DNA from: Mesostigma viride
Taxonomy: Eukaryota > Streptophyta > Mesostigmatophyceae > Mesostigmatales > Mesostigmataceae
Assembly (NCBI GenBank): GCA_009746045.1
Contig: RPFO01002188.1
Span: 1-48,315 of the forward strand
Length of the DNA stretch: 48,315 nt
Direction: 5' to 3'
Shown here: positions 24,605-33,451 of the stretch, piece by piece
Numbering within the stretch: the stretch's first letter is position 1
How the letters are laid out: each line of letters opens with the position of its first letter
Position numbers and translations under genes: made by a program
The notes under the pieces: model-generated
Told to the model about the DNA's origin: nothing
Databases searched by the model: none
The model's input: only the letters and a program-made list of their open reading frames with translations

Positions 24605-25823
24605 CTAACGAATCGATGGGGTATTATGCGCGCTAAAGGAAACGTGCGCGAGGGCGGCGCGAAGGGCGGTCAAAAACTTGCGCACGTCGGACTCGGTCGT
24701 GTACTCGGACACGCCCACGCGGATGGTCCCGTTCTCGTGGGCCTTCGACTTGCCCGCGGCCTTTAACACGTCGCTGCGTTTGCCGAGTTTGCACGCGCTG
24801 CCGACGGACACGCATATCCCCTCCTTGGCCAGGAGTCGCGAGACGGCTCTCGAGTCCACGCCCACGAACGACCCGCTCACGAGATGCGGGACTCTCCGCG
24901 CCGGGGAGTCGGGACCGTTGAAGGCCGCGCCGAGTTCGGCCATGCCCCGTCGCACGAGGTCCGCCGCGTCGCCCACCTCGCGCGTCTTTGCCCGTATACC
25001 TTTGGCGTTTCGGCACACCGCCTCCGCCAGACTGGATATCAGCGGCGGACTCTCCGTCCCGGGCCTCAACAACCTCTCCTGGGATCCGCCGTACGCTAAG
25101 GGCGCCACGCGGTCCAGGTCCCCGCGGACGACGAGCGCGCCCGTCCCCTTGACCCCGTGGATCTTATGTCCCGACACCGTGAAGCTGTCGAGGTACCGCA
25201 AGCCCCGCACGACGTACTTCCCCGCGGCCTGGGTCGTGTCCGAATGGAAGAACACGTCTCTCCCCAACACGCGGCGGATGGCGCCCAAGTCCTGGATCGT
25301 CCCGAGCTCGTTGGACGCGTAGATGAACGACGCGAGTTTCACGTCCTTACCGTACATCCGCACGGCTCGGCGCAGTTCCTCCATGTCGAGGAACCCCTGT
25401 CCGTCCACGGGGATCTTGACCACCTTCACCCCGCCCCTCGTGATCCTCTGCAAGTGCTCCAAAGGCTTGATCCCGCTCGGGTGCTCGATGGCCGAGGTCA
25501 GCACCACCCCGCGGTTGCCGTGATGCTCCATGACCCCGTGGAGCACGATGTTGTTGCTCTCGGTGGAGCCGGACGTGAACACCACGCGTTCGGGGGGACC
25601 CCGAGACACTTGCCGATCCTCTTCCTGCACGCCTCCACGATCGCTCGCGAGTCTCGACCCGCCACGTGGCTGCTCGACGCGTTGCCGTACGCGCGTTTGG
25701 CGACGTCGGCGAGGACGTCGACGACGGACGCGTGCGGCTGCGTGGTCGAACAGGAGTCCAAGTAGATCCGCGGCTTCCTCGACCGGACTTCCGTCTCGTA
25801 GCAGGCATGCGCTGACCGGGCAT
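24605..25823 (-). CDS. NifS-like cysteine desulfurase, frame breaks near N-terminus
   Basis: PLP-dependent class V aminotransferase fold. Visible are the SCSTTQPH start, TSGSTESNN, EHPS with the conserved His, HSDTTQAAGK, the PLP-lysine motif SGHKIHGVKG, and VGSACKLG, which contains the persulfide-forming cysteine. It should remove sulfur from cysteine for Fe-S clusters or tRNA thiolation; NifS-like genes are known in asfarviruses and some other large DNA viruses. All catalytic residues are present. The frame changes twice: near 25800, where the only ATG (25823) is out of frame with the first conserved strand, and near 25590-25600 in a GGGGTCCCCCC context. Two homopolymer indels would explain both; if real, the N-terminal ~75 residues are lost. 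Confidence 0.85.
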
Positions 25824-25824
25824 T

Positions 25825-26441
25825 CTATACTGGTATCGCGGTTTTCTTATGCGGCCGCCGGTCGTTCGGCCACGAAGGGGACGCGCGGAGAGCCAGCATC
25901 CGTCGGTGGAGTTCGGCGGAGTCGCTCATGTATTGTCGGATCATGGAGGCGAGGCCGAGGAGGTATCTCCACTGGCATTCGCGCGCGTGGCCAGCGACGC
26001 CTTGGGATCGCGGGCATCGAACCCGGACCTGTCCATCCACCGCTTGGTCATCTCCGCCTTCCACGCCTTGGAGGAGCGATAGAACGCGTCGCACAGCCGC
26101 CTCTGGGATTCGTCGCCCAGATAGGCGGGCGGGGGGCGGGGCACGGGGTCCACGCGATTACGGTAATGGACCTCGTGCAGAATTCCGGGGGCCGGCAGGG
26201 ACGCGAACGTCAGCCGCATTTTCTCCGAGTCGCTCGCGTACCCCTCGATCAGGGAGCACAGGCCGGAAAGGTACTCCCACCTCCGGGCGCGCGCTCGCTC
26301 GCGGAGACCGGCGAAATCGCTGTCGAAAGAAGCCGCAGCGTCCGCGTCCCTCCGCGCCTCGACGTCTTCCCTCCACGCCGTCGCGGACCGCAAGAACCGC
26401 CGGTACATCCGGCAGTACGCCCCGTCCGGAAGCTCGTTCAT
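25825..26441 (-). CDS. Hypothetical protein with two internal repeats, one frame break
   Basis: The ATG at 26441 opens a protein whose two halves resemble each other: RFLRSATAWREDVEARRDAD ... RRWEYLSGLCSLIEGYASDSEKM, and AFYRSSKAWKAEMTKRWMD ... WRYLLGLASMIRQYMSDSAEL. The second repeat switches frame near 25985-25995. This indicates an internal duplication of a ~65-residue helical module with conserved Trp and Tyr positions. No family recognised. Its stop lies next to the NifS-like start, so the two may be co-transcribed. Confidence 0.65.
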
Positions 26442-26567
26442 CTGGCCGCCAGTGCGATCTCGCAGTCTCGGTACTCCTCCTATGCAGAGAAGTTCCGGTG
26501 GCAGCGGCGCGCGTTTCGGTCGACGGATTTTTGTTTCGCGGATAAAAAGGAGAGAACGGATCGGCTC

Positions 26568-26954
26568 ATGGCGTGGTATTCCGAGTACACGTCGACCCCC
26601 GCGTCCCGCGCTCCCGCCAAGACCAAGCCCGCCGGGACCCTCTCCTCGGCCATCAGCAATCCCGACGTCGACGACGCGGACGACGCGTCCTGGTCCGACT
26701 CGCTCCCGTCCGCCACGAAGCCCTCGGCGCGTCCGTCCGTCTCGTTCTCGCACCCGCCGCCCGAGACGGCCGCGGCCGACGCGAAGGCGTGGCACGAACA
26801 GGCGCCCGTGTCCCGGTCGCGGGGACACGGCCTGACGCCCGAGGGTCTGAAATCGTACATCGCGTCCACGTACGCGGCGGATCCCGGCAAGGTGCGTTCC
26901 CATCACCTAAAAAGTGTCCTGCGTACGGAGAAGGACGCGACGGGTTTCCAGTGA
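26568..26954 (+). CDS. Hypothetical protein, 128 aa
   Basis: Starts at the ATG at 26568, which follows GGATAAAAAGG by about 25 nt. The first ~85 residues are Ser/Pro/Ala/Asp-rich and probably disordered; the last ~40 (LTPEGLKSYIASTYAADPGKV) look folded. The TGA stop overlaps the ATG of the next gene by one base (TGATG), which indicates tight coupling. Confidence 0.65.
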   Translation: MAWYSEYTSTPASRAPAKTKPAGTLSSAISNPDVDDADDASWSDSLPSATKPSARPSVSFSHPPPETAAADAKAWHEQAPVSRSRGHGLTPEGLKSYIASTYAADPGKVRSHHLKSVLRTEKDATGFQ

Positions 26955-27760
26955 TGGACGCGATGCCCGACCGACGGCTCGCGGCGTTCGTGACGGACGC
27001 CTTGCCCGACCGGCTGCTCGAAGCGCTCTGGCTCGCCGTCCTGTGGGTGCTCGCGCTCGCGCGGACGTTCCACAGGCGGTGGACCGCTCTCCGGCGAGTC
27101 GACCCTCCCAACATCCTGGTGACCCGCGCGATATTGTACGACGCGTCCGGCGACGCGGACGTGACGCGCGAGTTCGTGAGACGGGTGGACGAGGGAGTCC
27201 TGGACTGCGACGTCCGCGAGTTCCGAGACCAGGTGGACGTGTCGTGGTTCGAGCGGCCGGGCGAACGCGTGTTCCTGGGAGTGGAGTACATCGTCCCCGG
27301 GCGCGCGCATTCGGGCAAATCGTACGCGATCGTGTACGACCTGAACGAAACGGGCCGGCGGGTCAAGTTCCCGCCCACCGCCCCGACCGAGGACCAGCGA
27401 CTCGCGGTGTCCATGTCCAAGAGACGCGTGCTGTCCGCGTCGTTCGGATCGGACACGGAGCGACTCGTGACGGACGACGCGATCGCCTTGGCCGGTCCGA
27501 TGCGCGACCTGTACGTGGGCGACGGCATGCCCCCGCCCGTGGACGGCGCCATACACTGGATAGCTCGTCACGCGCCCTCGGACGCCAAGGGCGGCGGCGG
27601 ACCTCGCGCGATCGGGGCGGGCGACCGTCTGCGGATCTTCTACGCCACGGGGGAGACGGCGACGTACGACCTCTCGTGTCCCGGCGTGATCGACGGCCCG
27701 ATCCCGTCGAATCGGGCGGCGTCCGTACCTCCGACGCGCGCGGCCGTCGAGGGCGAATAG
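26954..27760 (+). CDS. Membrane-anchored hypothetical protein, 268 aa
   Basis: Signal-anchor-like N-terminus with one hydrophobic helix at about 22-38 (LEALWLAVLWVLALA), then a ~225-residue region of strands and charged turns that would lie on one side of the membrane. No catalytic motif or family recognised. The start overlaps the stop of the previous gene by one base; VLTF-2-like factor follows after 84 nt on the same strand. Confidence 0.72.
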   Translation: MDAMPDRRLAAFVTDALPDRLLEALWLAVLWVLALARTFHRRWTALRRVDPPNILVTRAILYDASGDADVTREFVRRVDEGVLDCDVREFRDQVDVSWFERPGERVFLGVEYIVPGRAHSGKSYAIVYDLNETGRRVKFPPTAPTEDQRLAVSMSKRRVLSASFGSDTERLVTDDAIALAGPMRDLYVGDGMPPPVDGAIHWIARHAPSDAKGGGGPRAIGAGDRLRIFYATGETATYDLSCPGVIDGPIPSNRAASVPPTRAAVEGE

Positions 27761-27844
27761 AAATCGCCCCGTCTCGTGGGAAAGGGGTTCGCGAGCGCGA
27801 GCTCTCACTCACCGATTCGCGGAAAGGACGTCCGGACGTCGCGA

Positions 27845-28645
27845 ATGTCCTACACAGATGACGACGCGTATCTGGACGGGGACGATGTCTCGGAGCGCGA
27901 TTATCCCGTCCCGATGGACGCGTCGGACGAGGAGACGGACGCGGAGGCGGGTCCCGAAAAAGGCGCGGTGACCGACCGCGCGGGGCCGCACCGCGTGTTC
28001 CAAGTGAAGCCGTTGCTAGACCTGTTGGACCGCACGCGGCACGCCGGGTGGCCGGAGCGGGTGGACACCTGCTGCTGGTGGTGCTGCCACCCGTTCGACA
28101 CGGTGCCTTGCGCGCTGCCGATCAAGTACCGGGAAGGGAAGGGGTTCACGGTGAAGGGGTGCTTCTGCTCTTTCAGCTGCGTCAAGGCGTACAACACCTC
28201 CGATTCGGGGCAGGGGGGCGAGTCGGCGCGGCGCACGGGGTTCATCTTCCTCATGTGTCTCCGCCTGTGGAAGATGAACCCGCGACGGGACGCGCGGCAG
28301 TTCCGCGGGGTGATCACGGCGCCCCCGCGCACGTGTCTGAAAATGTTCGGGGGGTACATGACCGTCGAGGAGTTCCGGGCGTCCACCAGGACCGAGATCC
28401 ACATGGTGAAGGAGCCGCCGTACGACATGGAGTTCATACAGCAGGTGGACTGCGCCCGCAAGATCAGCGAACGGGCCAGGACCACGAAGAAAGACGCGGA
28501 GCCCTCGCGGAAGAGGATCGAGGGCGGCGCGGACGCGGCCGTCCGGAGGGGCAAGCCTCCCGCCCCGCTGAGCGTCAAGAGGACCAAGTCCCTCGTAAAG
28601 CCGTCGTGCTCGCTAGACAAGTTCGTGACCTTCAAATCCAAGTGA
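27845..28645 (+). CDS. VLTF-2-like late transcription factor (FCS-type zinc cluster)
   Basis: 266 residues. An acidic N-terminus (about 1-45) precedes the diagnostic cluster CCWWCCHPFDTVPCALPIK (Cys76, 77, 80, 81) and KGCFCSFSCVKAYN (Cys106, 108, 112), the arrangement shared by the poxvirus A1 / asfarvirus B385R family. These proteins are late gene transcription factors. The C-terminal ~70 residues are Lys/Arg-rich and probably bind nucleic acid. The ATG at 27845 is chosen over an upstream non-ATG extension because the cluster spacing and length then match the family. Its presence fits the many start-proximal TATA motifs. Confidence 0.85.
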   Translation: MSYTDDDAYLDGDDVSERDYPVPMDASDEETDAEAGPEKGAVTDRAGPHRVFQVKPLLDLLDRTRHAGWPERVDTCCWWCCHPFDTVPCALPIKYREGKGFTVKGCFCSFSCVKAYNTSDSGQGGESARRTGFIFLMCLRLWKMNPRRDARQFRGVITAPPRTCLKMFGGYMTVEEFRASTRTEIHMVKEPPYDMEFIQQVDCARKISERARTTKKDAEPSRKRIEGGADAAVRRGKPPAPLSVKRTKSLVKPSCSLDKFVTFKSK

Positions 28646-28699
28646 TCCGAACGACTCCCACGTATTTATCGCAATAAAGATTCCGCCGTTTCGCGCCCC

Positions 28700-28770
28700 A
28701 CGAATGCGTATGCACACACACACTGTCCCATACACATACACGAATGCACCCAAATGCACACGAGTATGCA
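28700..28770. repeat. CA-rich low-complexity stretch
   Basis: ACACACACACAC followed by repeated ACACATACACGAATGCA units, in the gap between the VLTF-2-like gene and the converging 28781 gene. Confidence 0.6.
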
Positions 28771-28780
28771 CGCCGACGCG

Positions 28781-29077
28781 TCACGAACGACCGCACGGCT
28801 TGCGAACGTGCAGATCCCACGCGGCCCCGTCGCAATTCCGGACGATCGCGTCGCCGTAGACGGCTTTCCCGAACGCCAGGCTCGCGTGCACGTTGAGTTT
28901 GCGGTTTTTCTTGTGCGCGTTCGCGTCGTATTCGAGTTCGTACCCGCACGGTCCGTGCGATACCACGGTCGTGGCGCTCGTGCCCAGGATGCCCAACAGG
29001 ATGCGATACCGTCCGGCCACGGGCACGACGGCCGGGGTGACGCACGGGTCGTCCTCGTTCAACACGACCGCGTTCAT
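28781..29077 (-). CDS. Hypothetical protein, 98 aa
   Basis: Complete small ORF with an ATG at 29077 and an AT-rich region upstream shared with the divergent gene at 29128 (GCATTGGTTATAATACGCG). Composition is protein-like, with beta-strand-rich stretches and four Cys; no motif recognised. Confidence 0.55.
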   Translation of the reverse strand: MNAVVLNEDDPCVTPAVVPVAGRYRILLGILGTSATTVVSHGPCGYELEYDANAHKKNRKLNVHASLAFGKAVYGDAIVRNCDGAAWDLHVRKPCGRS

Positions 29078-29127
29078 CTCGCCGTCGGTCCGAAATCAAA
29101 TATTAGCATTGGTTATAATACGCGCCC

Positions 29128-30518
29128 ATGAGTCGAAGGGTGTCGCACGCCCATTTGGAGCCGTACATGAGACAGGCCGCCAGACCAGGCGGGGACGCGA
29201 CCTCTACAGACACGTTCCGAGAAATGCTCCTGCGGAACATCGCGGGCGGAGGACCGTCCTCGTCGCCCGCGCCCGCGGCCGAGGAATACGACGCCGCGGC
29301 TCTCACCGATCTGTACGCGCGGGCCGCGGCGAGTCGAGAGGCCGATCGGAAGTCGACCTCCTACTACGCGCAACCGGTCGCCGCGACCGCCGCCCGCGAC
29401 ACGTACACGTACACGCCGTACTCGTCGTCCGTAGCGGCGGCCAAGAGCACCCCGACCATCGATTACTGGACCAAGCAGCTCGCGAAGGACAAGTCGAGCG
29501 GGGGCAGCTACGCCTTCGAGGCGAAGAACGAGATCCCGGTGTCCTGGCTCGCCAAGTCTGAGTGGACCCCCCGGTCGACCGCTTGGCCCGCGACGGCCTC
29601 CAAGGGGGTCGGGACTCTTACCGAAGCGCTGGCGGCCCTCCGCGCCGACCCGCTGCCCGTGACCGCGGAAGCGAGCGCGAAGTTCGCGAAGACCCTCGAG
29701 AAGGCCGGTTTCCCTTCGACTCGCCCGGAACTGCGGACCGGCTCGTGGTTCTCCTCGTCGAACGCGTACATGGCGAACTGTTCGCAGGGCTTGGCGAAGA
29801 AAATGACCAAGTCGGAGGCGGTGGAACTCGCGTCCTACTTGCACCCGACGATCCCCAAGGACCTCCTCCACGGGGCCACGAAGCCGAACCTGTGCGCGAT
29901 GGTGTCGGACGAGATCGTGACGGCCGTCACGACGGCGCTGACGGAGGCCGCCCTCCGCGACACGAGTTCGCACGCCCGCCTCTTCAACATCGCTCGTCTG
30001 ACGAACCCCAAGATTCCGGCGACCGACATCGCCAAAATGACCCTGGAGGAACTCCGCGAGGTCGTCGCGACGTCGCTCGCGCCGAGCGATCGGGAGAGGA
30101 TCGTGAGCGCCTTCGGGTCGCTCCAGGACGCGGTGACCCACGGGACGGTCGGGACCTTCAACTTGCTGAAACTGGCGGCCGATAAGGCGCGCGCCATGCG
30201 AGCGGCCATTCGGCCCCGGTCCTCGGACAAGCCCAGGAGGCGGCGAAGGAGGCGGTCAAGGCGTCGACGGCGGCCGTGGGGACGCAGACCGCGGCCCCGG
30301 CGCCTTCCCACATCATAGGCGCGGCGTCCTTCGCCGCCAACCGCCCGCGATCCGACGCGGCGCGCAAGATCATCGCCACGTACCACCTGGACCGCGCGTC
30401 CAAGTTCTCGAAATTCCTGCGATCCACCGCGCCCGGGTCCGCCGTGTGCAAGCCGCGCGTCCGCACCCTCCCGTGCGGCGGCGCGGACCGGCGTCGGGGG
30501 GTCGCCTTGTGCGGCTGA
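29128..30518 (+). CDS. Probable structural protein with frame break
   Basis: Begins at the ATG at 29128 after TTATAATACGCGCCC. About 360 residues, Ala/Ser/Thr-rich and mostly helical, are in the first frame. Near 30205 the protein-like sequence moves to another frame and continues as GQAQEAAKEAVKASTAAVG and then ATYHLDRASKFSKFLRSTAPG, ending at 30518; the first frame there gives only Arg runs. The composition (Ala-rich repeats, low Cys) suits a virion protein, but no family is recognised. The break is in GC-rich DNA and may be an indel error. Confidence 0.65.
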
Positions 30519-30577
30519 ACGGGCCCGAAACTTGTCTCCGTCCATCACGAGGATCCGACCGCGCGTCTATCGCGGCC

Positions 30578-31219
30578 ATGGCACTGGATCGCGCGCACGG
30601 TCACGGGTTCGAGCCGACGGACGAGGAACGCAAGGGTTTCGGGCCCGGGGACAAACTCGAGGCCGTCCGGCGCCAGCGGTCGACGCTCGAGGGCTACTTC
30701 CGCCACCAGCTGAAGAGCATCTCTAACGCGCGAGGCCACGGCCGGGGGAAGAAAGTGTCCCTGACGGTGAAGGAGCTCGCGGACATGTGGAAGCGGCAGG
30801 GCGGCCGGTGTCGCCTGACGGGCCTGGCCATGTCCCACGAGGCGCCGCGGGCGGGCGAGCCGCGCCACGACGATTCGGTCGCGGTCGACCTCATCGATCC
30901 GTCCAAGGGGTACGCGGCCAGCAACGTCCGCCTCGTGTGCTACCGCGTGTACCACATGAAGCTCGGTTGCCCCGTGGAAACGCTGTACCGCTTCTCGAAG
31001 GCTCTGGCCGCTTTCCGCGCCGATGCGGACGACGCGATCGGTACGGCCGACGCGACCGACGCGTCCGACGCGATCGGCACGGCCGACACGATCGGCACGG
31101 CCGACACGATCGGCACGGCCGACACGTCGGTACGGGACGACGAAACGCCGTCGGATCGGCGCAGGATCGACGGCGAGGAGATCGTTCGCCGAGTGGAGAG
31201 GTGGGCCGACGCGGTATAA
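30578..31219 (+). CDS. HNH-like endonuclease-fold protein
   Basis: 213 residues. The segment RCRLTGLAMSHE, then DSVAVDLIDPSKGYAASNVRLVCYRVYHMK matches the order of recombination-endonuclease-VII/HNH proteins (Cys-x4 start, 'S.D.id...GY...N..lvc', then a Lys), though the first His of HNH is not evident and the second zinc Cys pair is incomplete. It is more likely a diverged HNH nuclease than a degenerated ORF. The C-terminal part has an 18-bp tandem repeat (31072-31125) coding IGTADT. The TAA stop is part of the TATAAA box of the next gene. Confidence 0.65.
   Translation: MALDRAHGHGFEPTDEERKGFGPGDKLEAVRRQRSTLEGYFRHQLKSISNARGHGRGKKVSLTVKELADMWKRQGGRCRLTGLAMSHEAPRAGEPRHDDSVAVDLIDPSKGYAASNVRLVCYRVYHMKLGCPVETLYRFSKALAAFRADADDAIGTADATDASDAIGTADTIGTADTIGTADTSVRDDETPSDRRRIDGEEIVRRVERWADAV
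31072..31125 (+). repeat. 18-bp tandem repeat, three perfect copies
   Basis: GATCGGCACGGCCGACAC three times in a row, coding (IGTADT)n within the tail of the HNH-like protein. A degenerate unit precedes it. Confidence 0.85.
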
Positions 31220-31220
31220 A
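31215..31220 (+). promoter_or_regulatory. TATAAA box overlapping upstream stop codon
   Basis: GCGGTATAAAACCC: TAA of the HNH-like gene is inside TATAAA. The downstream leader is ~225 nt to the ATG at 31446, unusually long for this compact genome. Confidence 0.6.
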
Positions 31221-31445
31221 ACCCGGGCGCGTTCCAAACGCCCCTCATCTTCTCTCCGTTCTCAGTAAGCCTCAAGACTCTCCCGAGTCACCCAAGCACA
31301 TCAGGACATCCCACACGTCCTCCAAGCCCCGGAACCCGAGCACCCTCGGACGATCCGTCTGTCCACAAGGAATCGGAGGAACTCCGAACGCACCGGACAC
31401 CAATCTCGCCTTCGCGCACTCGATCCGGCCCAAAGGACATCCGAA

Positions 31446-32165
31446 ATGTCTAGCATCGTCTTCTTCGACGACTTCGACGCCTCCAAGGTCGTGTACAACG
31501 TCCCCAAGCGCACGGCCTCGGGGGGTCTCTCCGTGTACATCAACTACGACAAGGACGGCAGGAGCCCCAACGGGCGCATGCACATCCAGACCCCGCGCAT
31601 GCGCGCGCCCTTCGGCATCAGCTGCTTCGAGGGCAAGAACCAGCCGCCCAAGTACACCCTGCAGCTGTCCTTCGACGACTACACCGTCAAGGGGACCGAC
31701 AACGAGAAGTTTTACGCCGCGTGGTCGCGGTTCGACGAGAAGAACAAGGAGATGTCCCACGACAAGAGCCAGGCGTGGTTCAACAAGAAAATGACCAGGG
31801 ACCTGATCGACGCGTTCTACACGTCCGCCATCAAGCCCACGACCAAGCCCGAGCAGGGGTACCCCCCCACGTTCAAGTGCTCGGTCCCATTCCGCAACAA
31901 CAAGTTCGAGTGCGCGTTCTTCGACGAGAACAAGACCCCCGCGACCGGCTTCGACGTGCCCAAGGGGTGCGAGGTGCAGGTCATCTTCGAGGTCACGCGC
32001 ATGTGGTTCATGGACAAGAACTTCGGCTGCACGCCCGTGGTCAAGTCCGTGCAGTTCTTTTCGAATAACCGTCTGAGCGACGGGTACAACTTCCTCGAGC
32101 GGCCGCTCAAGGAGCCGGAGGAGGAGGAGGAGAACCGCGACGAGGACGTCAGCGGACCTCAGTGA
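31446..32165 (+). CDS. Putative viral ssDNA-binding protein-like
   Basis: 239 residues with the pattern of a protein common to large DNA viruses: YTLQLSFDDYTVKGTDNEKF, a long Lys-rich middle, CSVPFRNNKFECAFFDEN, and TGFDVPKGCEVQVIFEVTRMWFMDKNFGCTPVVKSVQFFS near the end (motifs abridged). That layout, plus an acidic C-terminal tail (last ~25 residues Glu/Asp), resembles viral OB-fold ssDNA-binding proteins and the NCLDV family I recall as DUF5871; family and function are inferred. It has the clearest TATA promoter in the window and a long leader, suggesting abundant early expression. A CGGTCC-G-GGACCG inverted repeat (32168-32180) follows the stop. Confidence 0.72.
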   Translation: MSSIVFFDDFDASKVVYNVPKRTASGGLSVYINYDKDGRSPNGRMHIQTPRMRAPFGISCFEGKNQPPKYTLQLSFDDYTVKGTDNEKFYAAWSRFDEKNKEMSHDKSQAWFNKKMTRDLIDAFYTSAIKPTTKPEQGYPPTFKCSVPFRNNKFECAFFDENKTPATGFDVPKGCEVQVIFEVTRMWFMDKNFGCTPVVKSVQFFSNNRLSDGYNFLERPLKEPEEEEENRDEDVSGPQ

Positions 32166-32167
32166 GA

Positions 32168-32180
32168 CGGTCCGGGACCG
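32168..32180. terminator. Possible transcript-end hairpin
   Basis: CGGTCC-G-GGACCG, 6-bp arms, three bases after the stop of the 31446 gene. It could be a termination or 3'-end signal, as palindromes are in some giant viruses. Confidence 0.3.
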
Positions 32181-32367
32181 CCGGCCCTAGCGGCCCTAGC
32201 GGCCGAGCACGCGGGACAGTGTCGCACGCAATTTGTAATCATAATTCGTACATTGTAATGAAAATGAATTCGAATCATTCCGTGTCTCTCCAGCCAATGC
32301 ACAAATGCACTATGCAATAATATCTATCGGTCAGGTATAACGCGGCGTGTCGCTCGTAGGTATCAGG

Positions 32368-32742
32368 ATGGCGAAGACCAGGAGCAAGACGAGGAGCGAA
32401 GTGTACTGCGGTATGGGCAAGAAGCCCGCGAACAGGAGGCAGGGGTCCGTCGCCGAGTGCATGGAGTTGAGTCAGGTGCGCAGGTACGGCGTGGAAGCCA
32501 TCGCCAGGGAGGTGGTGGAGAGATATTTCGCGAGAGTGAAGGAGGCGAAGGCCCGCCGGGACGCCGCGTATCGGTCGAGACGGAAGGCGAGCGGCAACCC
32601 GATCGCTCGGTCCAAGTCCAAATCCGGCACGAAGACGAGGACGAGGAAGCCTGCGAGGAAGAAGACGCCGGCACCCGTTTCGGCGGCCCTTGCGGTCGCC
32701 GTCGGCCCGCGGCGGTCGGCCCGTCTCGCCGCGCGGCGGTAG
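32368..32742 (+). CDS. Small basic conserved virus protein
   Basis: 124 residues from the ATG at 32368. GMGKKPANRRQGSVAECMELSQVRRYGVEAI fits a short motif repeated in giant-virus proteins (recalled as DUF5771-like: a basic patch, a small residue-rich turn and 'ECxxxxQIRxYG'). The second half is Lys/Arg/Ser-rich. A role in DNA or RNA binding is likely from charge, but unproven. Confidence 0.72.
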   Translation: MAKTRSKTRSEVYCGMGKKPANRRQGSVAECMELSQVRRYGVEAIAREVVERYFARVKEAKARRDAAYRSRRKASGNPIARSKSKSGTKTRTRKPARKKTPAPVSAALAVAVGPRRSARLAARR

Positions 32743-32800
32743 TTCAATCAAACGTTTTCGATCGGACGGTCCCGTGTCACGATGCGGCCCGTTCGACCGC

Positions 32801-32809
32801 CTAAATACC
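32801..32809 (+). promoter_or_regulatory. TATA-like box, copy 1
   Basis: CTAAATACC, 148 nt upstream of the ATG at 32949; leader contains CACATCC. Confidence 0.5.
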
Positions 32810-32948
32810 AAACCGGACTATCAAACGGGCGTGCTCGTCGACGCATTGTCACGATCGCTCGCGGATCGCGAGACACGAACCACATCCAAAAGTCCAAGAG
32901 GACACCAAACCTGTCCGGACATCCCAGTCGTTTTCACAGCTATCGACG

Positions 32949-33317
32949 ATGTCGAGCGTTGTCCGCTACTTGACCCCGGCCGACGGGGCGGAAGATGACC
33001 CGGGCTTCAAGGGCAAGATTCGCGTGACGGATGATGGCAGAATTTCCATTTTTGACGTATTGGCATGCATCGGTTTTAAGAATCCGCGAGATGCGTGGTC
33101 AAAGCTCTTGAAAGCTAATCCCGACATCGTCTCTGTCAGAGACGACAGGAAATTTCCCGGGGCGAGGCAGCGAGACACGCCAGTCACGGATCGGAAGGGT
33201 CTGTCCAAGATCCTTATGCTGCTGCCCGGCAAGATCACGGCCCATTTCCGCATCGGGCTTTCCAAACGTGTCGATCGGACGGTCCCGTGTCACGATGCGG
33301 CCCGTTCGACCGCATAA
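32949..33317 (+). CDS. Truncated BRO-like paralogue
   Basis: 122 residues. The first ~100 residues align nearly residue for residue with the 33452 gene (VVRYLTP, KIRVTDDGRISIFDVLACIGFKNPRD, KFPGARQRDTPVTDRKGLSK, LMLLPGKI). The last ~18 are read from the duplicated promoter block and stop at a TAA that is part of its ATAAATA box. It lacks the whole C-terminal half, so it may make a dominant short form or none. The promoter is intact. Confidence 0.7.
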   Translation: MSSVVRYLTPADGAEDDPGFKGKIRVTDDGRISIFDVLACIGFKNPRDAWSKLLKANPDIVSVRDDRKFPGARQRDTPVTDRKGLSKILMLLPGKITAHFRIGLSKRVDRTVPCHDAARSTA

Positions 33318-33320
33318 ATA
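33313..33320 (+). promoter_or_regulatory. TATA-like box, copy 2
   Basis: CATAAATA upstream of the full-length BRO-like gene. It coincides with the stop of the truncated copy. Confidence 0.5.
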
Positions 33321-33451
33321 CCGGATTGATCTATCGAACAGGCGTGCTCCTCGACGCATAGTCGACGGTCTCTCGCGGACCACGAGACACTAAGCACATC
33401 CCACAACTCCGAGCGGACACCGAACCTGTCTAAGTAGGTTAGCTACCAACC

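Larger units (their letters stand above)
32761..33330 (+). repeat. 513-bp tandem duplication (promoter plus 5' part of BRO-like gene)
   Basis: The block ATCGGACGGTCCCGTGTCAC...GACCGC(C/A)TAAATACC occurs at 32761 and again at 33274, a period of 513 bp, and each is followed by a leader and a paralogous ATG (32949 and 33452). Both start from a shared CAAACG. The first gene copy ends in the second promoter, so it was truncated by the duplication. Confidence 0.82.

Noticed and set aside
26653-27812. Minus-strand ORFs across 26.6-27.8 kb
   Set aside because: Antisense to two tightly linked plus-strand genes with a one-base stop/start overlap; composition is Arg/Ser/Pro low-complexity.
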